10,522 nucleotides of DNA, from the NCBI GenBank assembly GCA_902464375.1, contig CABQIM010000066.1, forward strand, positions 1 to 10,522, given 5' to 3'. Of the stretch, positions 7,380 through 10,522 are shown piece by piece (positions within the stretch are counted from its first letter, which is position 1; each line of letters opens with the position of its first letter). Both the position numbers and the translations under genes were made by a program. This DNA comes from an uncultured bacterium. Lineage in GTDB: Bacteria > Cyanobacteriota > Vampirovibrionia > Gastranaerophilales > Gastranaerophilaceae. The notes beneath the pieces are model-generated. The model saw nothing but the letters and a program-made list of their open reading frames with translations. It was not told where the DNA came from and searched no databases.

Positions 7380-9034
7380 GAATTTAATAGTGTTGCCATA
7401 TGTGAAACGTTCTTTTCTTCTTCTAATGGAATTGTGAATGTAAATCTATTTGTTTCAATACCATCAGTTGAGGCGTATATCTTTCCTTTGTGGCTTTCTA
7501 TGATTTTTTTGCATAAATATAAGGCAATACCGTGTCCAATTGTTGAATACTTCGGCGCACTGTCTATTGTTTTATCAAACATAGTCATGCATTCTCTTTC
7601 TGATAATATAATACCTCTGTTAATTATTTCAAAATGAGCGCTATTATCATTTTTTTTCACAGAAACAATTACCTGTTGCGATTTGTTTGAGTATAATATT
7701 GCGTTTGATATAAGATTCATTAATACAGTCTTTAAATCTTCTTTATCAGCTTCAACTATCAAAGAATCCACATTCTGCATATCTAAAACAAGAGTGATAT
7801 TTTTTTCACGACAATTATCTTGCAAGTCTTCGAAAGTTTCTAATACAAGTTCTGGTACATTGATTTTTTCATATAGTGGATGTTTTTGTCCGTTTTCAAA
7901 GCGATAGGCTTTAAGAACCATAGATATCATTTCAAGGATATACTTACAAGAATTTTCTATTTGTTGTAAAAGTTCGTTTTGCTCAGAGTTTATATCTCCC
8001 ATTGTACCGTTTTTGATAAGTTCTAAACCACGTAACTGAGCTAGAGTTGGTATTTTTAAGTCATGAATTAATGTTTCTATAAAATATTCTTTTTGACGCT
8101 CTATTTCTTTTTCAGCCTCCATATTTTCATACATTACCAGTAAATATTGAACATTACCATCCTCGTCATATACCGGAGCTTTATGAACACGAGCCCAAAA
8201 CATTCTCCCACGGAAAGAAATTTTACGTTCAATTACAACAGGCTTACCGGTTTTATATATTTCAAGCTCTTCTTCACGTACAAAATCAAGATATTCTTTC
8301 TCATACGCATCTTCCAATGTCATTTCATTAAATTTTTTGCCATCAGTTACAATCATTTTTTCAAAAGAAGAACTACCAACAATAAGTTTGTTGTTTAAAT
8401 CTTTCATGAATGCATACATCGGCATATTATCAAGCATGCAGCGAAATTGTTCACTGGTTTCTCTTGCATCTTTTGTTATTTTATATATTTCTGTAATGTC
8501 ATTAATTACGACAATAAAACCACTTAAAGCTTTATTATATTTACAAACTGGAATCATTAAAATATTAAAAATGCCTAATTCGCCACTCGGTAAATAAAAT
8601 TTTTCTAAAAATTGCATTGACTTGCCGCTATTATATGCATTTTTACTTTTAAGATATACTTCATCCATAACTTGTTTTACCCGATAATCTTCTTTAAGTA
8701 GGTATTTAAGTAAAACTTGGGTCTTTTGATTTTTTACATCTTGAGGTCGTATATTAAAAGTATTGCAAAAAGTTTTATTACAAGTTTTTATATTATGTTC
8801 TAAATCGTGATATAGAATCATATCTTTTGAAGAATTAAACATTAAATTTAAAAGATTAATTTGAGAACTTAACTCACTTTTTATATATCGTTGTAACTTA
8901 ATATGTTTAAGAAGATATATAAGTACCGTTAATAAAACGCAAAAAAGTGCCAATATATCATCTGTCGTGTTGTACAAAACGTAGAGCGATATGCTAAAGA
9001 CTACTAAGCTTATTAAATCCTTTATTATACCCAT
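7376..9034 (-). CDS. Membrane-anchored PAS-domain sensor histidine kinase
   Basis: A 552-residue sensor kinase. Two closely spaced helices (about 7-21 and 27-42) leave almost no periplasmic loop, so sensing is probably cytoplasmic or within the membrane. PAS-like domains lie at about 60-185 and 190-305; the second ends in a PAC-like segment (FWARVHKAPVYDEDGNVQYL). The HisKA domain has the phospho-acceptor H324 in LIHDLKIPT. The ATPase domain has an N-box with N440 and N444 (NLISNAILYS), an F-like MFDKT and a G2-like GHGIAL (500-505). The G1 box is changed: N472-R-G474 replaces the usual D-x-G-x-G, which may weaken nucleotide binding, though Asn variants exist in active kinases. No response regulator is present in the window. 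The ATG at 9034 has only a weak ribosome site (GAGA). Confidence 0.9.
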   Translation of the reverse strand: MGIIKDLISLVVFSISLYVLYNTTDDILALFCVLLTVLIYLLKHIKLQRYIKSELSSQINLLNLMFNSSKDMILYHDLEHNIKTCNKTFCNTFNIRPQDVKNQKTQVLLKYLLKEDYRVKQVMDEVYLKSKNAYNSGKSMQFLEKFYLPSGELGIFNILMIPVCKYNKALSGFIVVINDITEIYKITKDARETSEQFRCMLDNMPMYAFMKDLNNKLIVGSSSFEKMIVTDGKKFNEMTLEDAYEKEYLDFVREEELEIYKTGKPVVIERKISFRGRMFWARVHKAPVYDEDGNVQYLLVMYENMEAEKEIERQKEYFIETLIHDLKIPTLAQLRGLELIKNGTMGDINSEQNELLQQIENSCKYILEMISMVLKAYRFENGQKHPLYEKINVPELVLETFEDLQDNCREKNITLVLDMQNVDSLIVEADKEDLKTVLMNLISNAILYSNKSQQVIVSVKKNDNSAHFEIINRGIILSERECMTMFDKTIDSAPKYSTIGHGIALYLCKKIIESHKGKIYASTDGIETNRFTFTIPLEEEKNVSHMATLLNS

Positions 9035-9070
9035 ATTTATGTCTCATTCTAACTTGTTTATTAATATTAC

Positions 9071-9076
9071 ATTATA
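9071..9076 (-). promoter_or_regulatory. Possible -10 box ahead of the histidine kinase
   Basis: On the minus strand a perfect TATAAT lies in the 62-nt gap between folP and the kinase gene, which would start transcription near 9064 with a leader of about 30 nt. The -35 position at 17-nt spacing reads TAGGCA, only 3 of 6 matches and overlapping the folP stop. A perfect -10 hexamer is expected by chance at modest frequency in such AT-rich DNA, so the kinase may equally be read through from folP. Confidence 0.35.
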
Positions 9077-9096
9077 ATTTAGTTATTATGTATTGC

Positions 9097-10221
9097 CTAT
9101 GTGGGTAAAGAATTGATAAAAGTTTTGTGCATTTTTACATTGTGTACTCTTAAATAATCAACCTCTTTTTCTATTAATGGATACGAATAAGCTAGTGTTA
9201 ATGCATCTTTTAATAGTATTTCGGAAGTCGGAAATCCTAAAACTCTTTTCCTAGAAATTCCTATCATAATAGGACATTTTAATCCATAAAAATCTTCTAT
9301 GCTGTCCAGTATTTTTAAATTGTCTAAACGAGATTTGCCAAAACCTATTCCGGGGTCGATTATTATGTGATTAATACCAACTTCTCTTGCGTGGTCAATT
9401 TTGTTTTTTAAGCTTAAGAAGATTTCGTTAATTACATTATCATATACCGGTTCAGAATTTGGAGTTTCTTTTGAATGCTGCAGTATTATGCCGGCATTAT
9501 ATTTAGAAACAACATTTAATATATTAGAGTCGTATTCAGCACCTGATACATCATTAATAATGTTCACTCCCAGATTAAGAGCAAAATCAGCAACTTCTGA
9601 ATTTCTGGTATCGACACTAATAGGATATTTGCTGTTAAATTCTTTTTGCGCAAATTCTAACACTGGTTTTAAGCGTATTATTTGTTCTTCTGGACTTACT
9701 GCTATTGAATTTGGGCGTGTGCTTTCTGCTCCAATATCAACCATATCTGCACCATCTTCAAACAGTTCTACAAGTTTTTTTATTGCAGCTTGTGGTTCAT
9801 TATAAAGTCCTCCATCAGAAAAAGAATCTGGTGTAACATTTAAAATTCCGACTATTTGGGTTTTTCTAACCTGAGGTGCTAGAAATTCTTCAATCTCTTT
9901 GGCTAATATTGCTAATTTAAATGGTTGTGATTTTAATTTGTCTGCAATTTTTAATAGTTGAGAATAGCTTCCGCAAAGTATAACGTCGGAATATTGAACT
10001 TTGCCTGTAATAACTTCTCGATTAATAGCACAATCAGCACCGAAAATGAGAGCTGTTTGTTTAAGTATATTCGCTTGTGCTAAAGATAAATTATAAATTT
10101 TTATATTTTTGTATCGAAATTTTTCCGCAATTTTTTCACGATAAGAATAGTCAAATTCAACAGATGCCAACTCTTCTTGTATATTATTATATTCAACTTG
10201 TCGCATTACAAATCTATTCAT
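9097..10221 (-). CDS. folP: Dihydropteroate synthase with N-terminal extension
   Basis: A 374-residue cytoplasmic enzyme that joins p-aminobenzoate to 6-hydroxymethyl-dihydropterin diphosphate to give dihydropteroate, a folate precursor. The DHPS TIM barrel begins near residue 120 with GILNVTPDSFSDGG (N128), then DIGAESTRP, ISVDTR, INDVSG, DPGIGFGK and GISRKR, ending with R358 and H360 in RVHNV (usually RVHDV). Typical DHPS is 270-290 residues. The first 115 or so form an extra alpha/beta domain (ANILKQTALIFGADCAINRE); similar extensions occur in some clostridial enzymes as far as I recall, role unknown. The MH of the usual MHM(R/K)GTP loop is QH here (LQHSKETP). The ATG at 10221 has AGGG immediately before it (spacing about 1 nt), which is too close; an ATG at 10206 is an alternative. 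It is divergent from the 6S-like RNA and upstream of the kinase. Confidence 0.95.
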   Translation of the reverse strand: MNRFVMRQVEYNNIQEELASVEFDYSYREKIAEKFRYKNIKIYNLSLAQANILKQTALIFGADCAINREVITGKVQYSDVILCGSYSQLLKIADKLKSQPFKLAILAKEIEEFLAPQVRKTQIVGILNVTPDSFSDGGLYNEPQAAIKKLVELFEDGADMVDIGAESTRPNSIAVSPEEQIIRLKPVLEFAQKEFNSKYPISVDTRNSEVADFALNLGVNIINDVSGAEYDSNILNVVSKYNAGIILQHSKETPNSEPVYDNVINEIFLSLKNKIDHAREVGINHIIIDPGIGFGKSRLDNLKILDSIEDFYGLKCPIMIGISRKRVLGFPTSEILLKDALTLAYSYPLIEKEVDYLRVHNVKMHKTFINSLPT

Positions 10222-10227
10222 GCCCTG

Positions 10228-10259
10228 ATTTTACCATAACAAAAGATATTGTGAAACAA
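10228..10259 (-). promoter_or_regulatory. Tentative folP promoter
   Basis: On the minus strand, TAAAAT (10233-10228) or the overlapping TATGGT (10238-10233) could be a -10 box, with TTGTTT (10259-10254) as a -35 box. Spacing is 20 nt or 15 nt respectively, neither ideal. Either choice would start transcription within about 5 nt of the folP ATG, giving a leaderless or nearly leaderless mRNA. The call rests only on these matches. Confidence 0.3.
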
Positions 10260-10267
10260 AATGTTAC

Positions 10268-10296
10268 TCGACAAAATTAAAACTATATGACATAAT
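10268..10296 (+). promoter_or_regulatory. Sigma70-type promoter of the 6S-like RNA
   Basis: A -35 box TCGACA (10268-10273, 5 of 6) and a -10 box CATAAT (10291-10296, 5 of 6) are separated by 17 nt. The expected start, 7 nt past the -10 box, is A10303. This coincides with the first bases of the long closing stem of the RNA (10302-10316). The agreement between an independent promoter match and the RNA fold strengthens both calls. Confidence 0.7.
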
Positions 10297-10302
10297 ATTG
10301 TT

Positions 10303-10475
10303 ACTCTATATAGATGTTTATTTTGTTCCTACATTTTTATAAATAGGGAGAGTAAGCTCTATAATATTTGAAGTATACCCGCCGATTTAAAATCGCCAGC
10401 AGGAAACGGATTTATTAAGGCACTCACCCACCTGCGAGACATTGCAGGTAACAAAATCGCATTTGTATAGAGTAC
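10303..10475 (+). ncRNA. ssrS: Probable 6S RNA (RNA polymerase regulator)
   Basis: There is no open frame of note here, but a transcript of about 173 nt, normal for 6S RNA, folds as that family does. The ends form a closing stem: 10302-10316 pairs without a break with 10460-10474 (15 bp, including two G-U), then after a small internal loop UUUUGUU (10321-10327) pairs with AACAAAA (10450-10456). A 3'-side hairpin follows the E. coli pattern: ACCUGC/GCAGGU (10430-10435 with 10444-10449) then AACA, compare CACCUUG...CAAGGGUUACA in E. coli. The middle (about 10328-10428) can form an imperfect AU-rich hairpin, with GAGU/ACUC (10350-10353 with 10422-10425), UAAUA/UAUUA (10362-10366 with 10413-10417) and a tip CGAUU/AAUCG. 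6S RNA mimics an open promoter and binds sigma70 RNA polymerase. The identification is from architecture and short motifs, recalled without a covariance search. Confidence 0.75.
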
Positions 10476-10519
10476 ATTAAAGGGCGGATGCTTTGCATCC
10501 GCCCTTTAATTATTTATTA
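10476..10519 (+). terminator. Rho-independent terminator of the 6S-like RNA
   Basis: A perfect 16-bp inverted repeat (10476-10491 with 10495-10510) with a TTT loop and a GC-rich core (GGGCGGATGC/GCATCCGCCC) starts right after the closing stem of the RNA. It is followed by TATTTATT rather than a clean T-run. Position and stem strength support termination of the + strand transcript, with the mature 3' end probably trimmed back to about 10475. The opposite side lacks a T-tract, so it is probably one-directional. Confidence 0.8.
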
Positions 10520-10522
10520 AAA

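Noticed and set aside
8147..8597. Overlapping plus-strand frames inside the histidine kinase
   Set aside because: They are antisense to a kinase with intact H-box and PAS domains and lack start signals.
10077..10280. Plus-strand 67-codon open frame across the folP start
   Set aside because: It is mostly antisense to folP and covers the folP and 6S promoter area; no ribosome site or recognisable protein pattern.
10303..10475. SRP RNA, tmRNA or a riboswitch as alternatives for the structured RNA
   Set aside because: The SRP GGAA-tetraloop and GGAAGCAGC segment, and the tRNA-like ends of tmRNA, are absent. A riboswitch is unlikely because the unit ends in its own terminator without an evident expression platform and no gene follows within the window.
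1..10522. Novel defence, CRISPR, mobile-element or secretion system
   Set aside because: No repeat arrays, transposase, integrase or toxin-antitoxin signatures were seen. Every large frame is a familiar housekeeping or signalling family, so this looks like ordinary core chromosome.

Overview
The window is AT-rich (GC about one third by eye) and almost fully coding. It looks like chromosomal core sequence from a Gram-negative (diderm) bacterium. Outer-membrane machinery (an OstA/LptD-like barrel protein and a LytM/EnvC-type periplasmic peptidase) sits beside the gene order pgpH-ybeY-dgkA, which is typical of Firmicutes and Cyanobacteria-related lineages. The mix of low GC, TTG/GTG starts and a diderm envelope makes Vampirovibrionia (Melainabacteria, e.g. 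Gastranaerophilales) my best guess. This is inference: no rRNA or other decisive marker is present.

Plus strand, 1-7379: a strong sigma70-type promoter (TTGTCA, 17 nt, TATGAT) starts a tight run of eight genes with gaps of 23 nt or less, or overlaps. The genes are a 37-residue membrane protein, an M23/LytM peptidase with an EnvC-like coiled coil, an OstA/LptD-like outer-membrane protein, a class II aldolase, a 71-residue zinc-ribbon-like protein, a 7TM-HD phosphodiesterase (PgpH family), the rRNA endonuclease YbeY and a DgkA lipid kinase. Themes are envelope assembly, cyclic-di-AMP turnover, lipid recycling and ribosome maturation.

Minus strand, 10221-7376: folP (dihydropteroate synthase with an N-terminal extension of about 115 residues), then, 62 nt further on, a membrane-anchored two-PAS histidine kinase with no response regulator in view. 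The kinase and dgkA are convergent and overlap by 4 nt, with no evident terminator between them.

Plus strand, 10268-10519: between folP and the right edge is a non-coding RNA unit. It has a near-consensus promoter (TCGACA, 17 nt, CATAAT), a transcript of about 173 nt whose ends form a 15-bp plus 7-bp closing stem around an imperfect inner hairpin and a small 3' hairpin, and a 16-bp GC-rich terminator hairpin. This architecture fits 6S RNA (ssrS), and it is the best find of the window. I see no mobile element, CRISPR array, tRNA, or convincing new defence or biosynthetic system.
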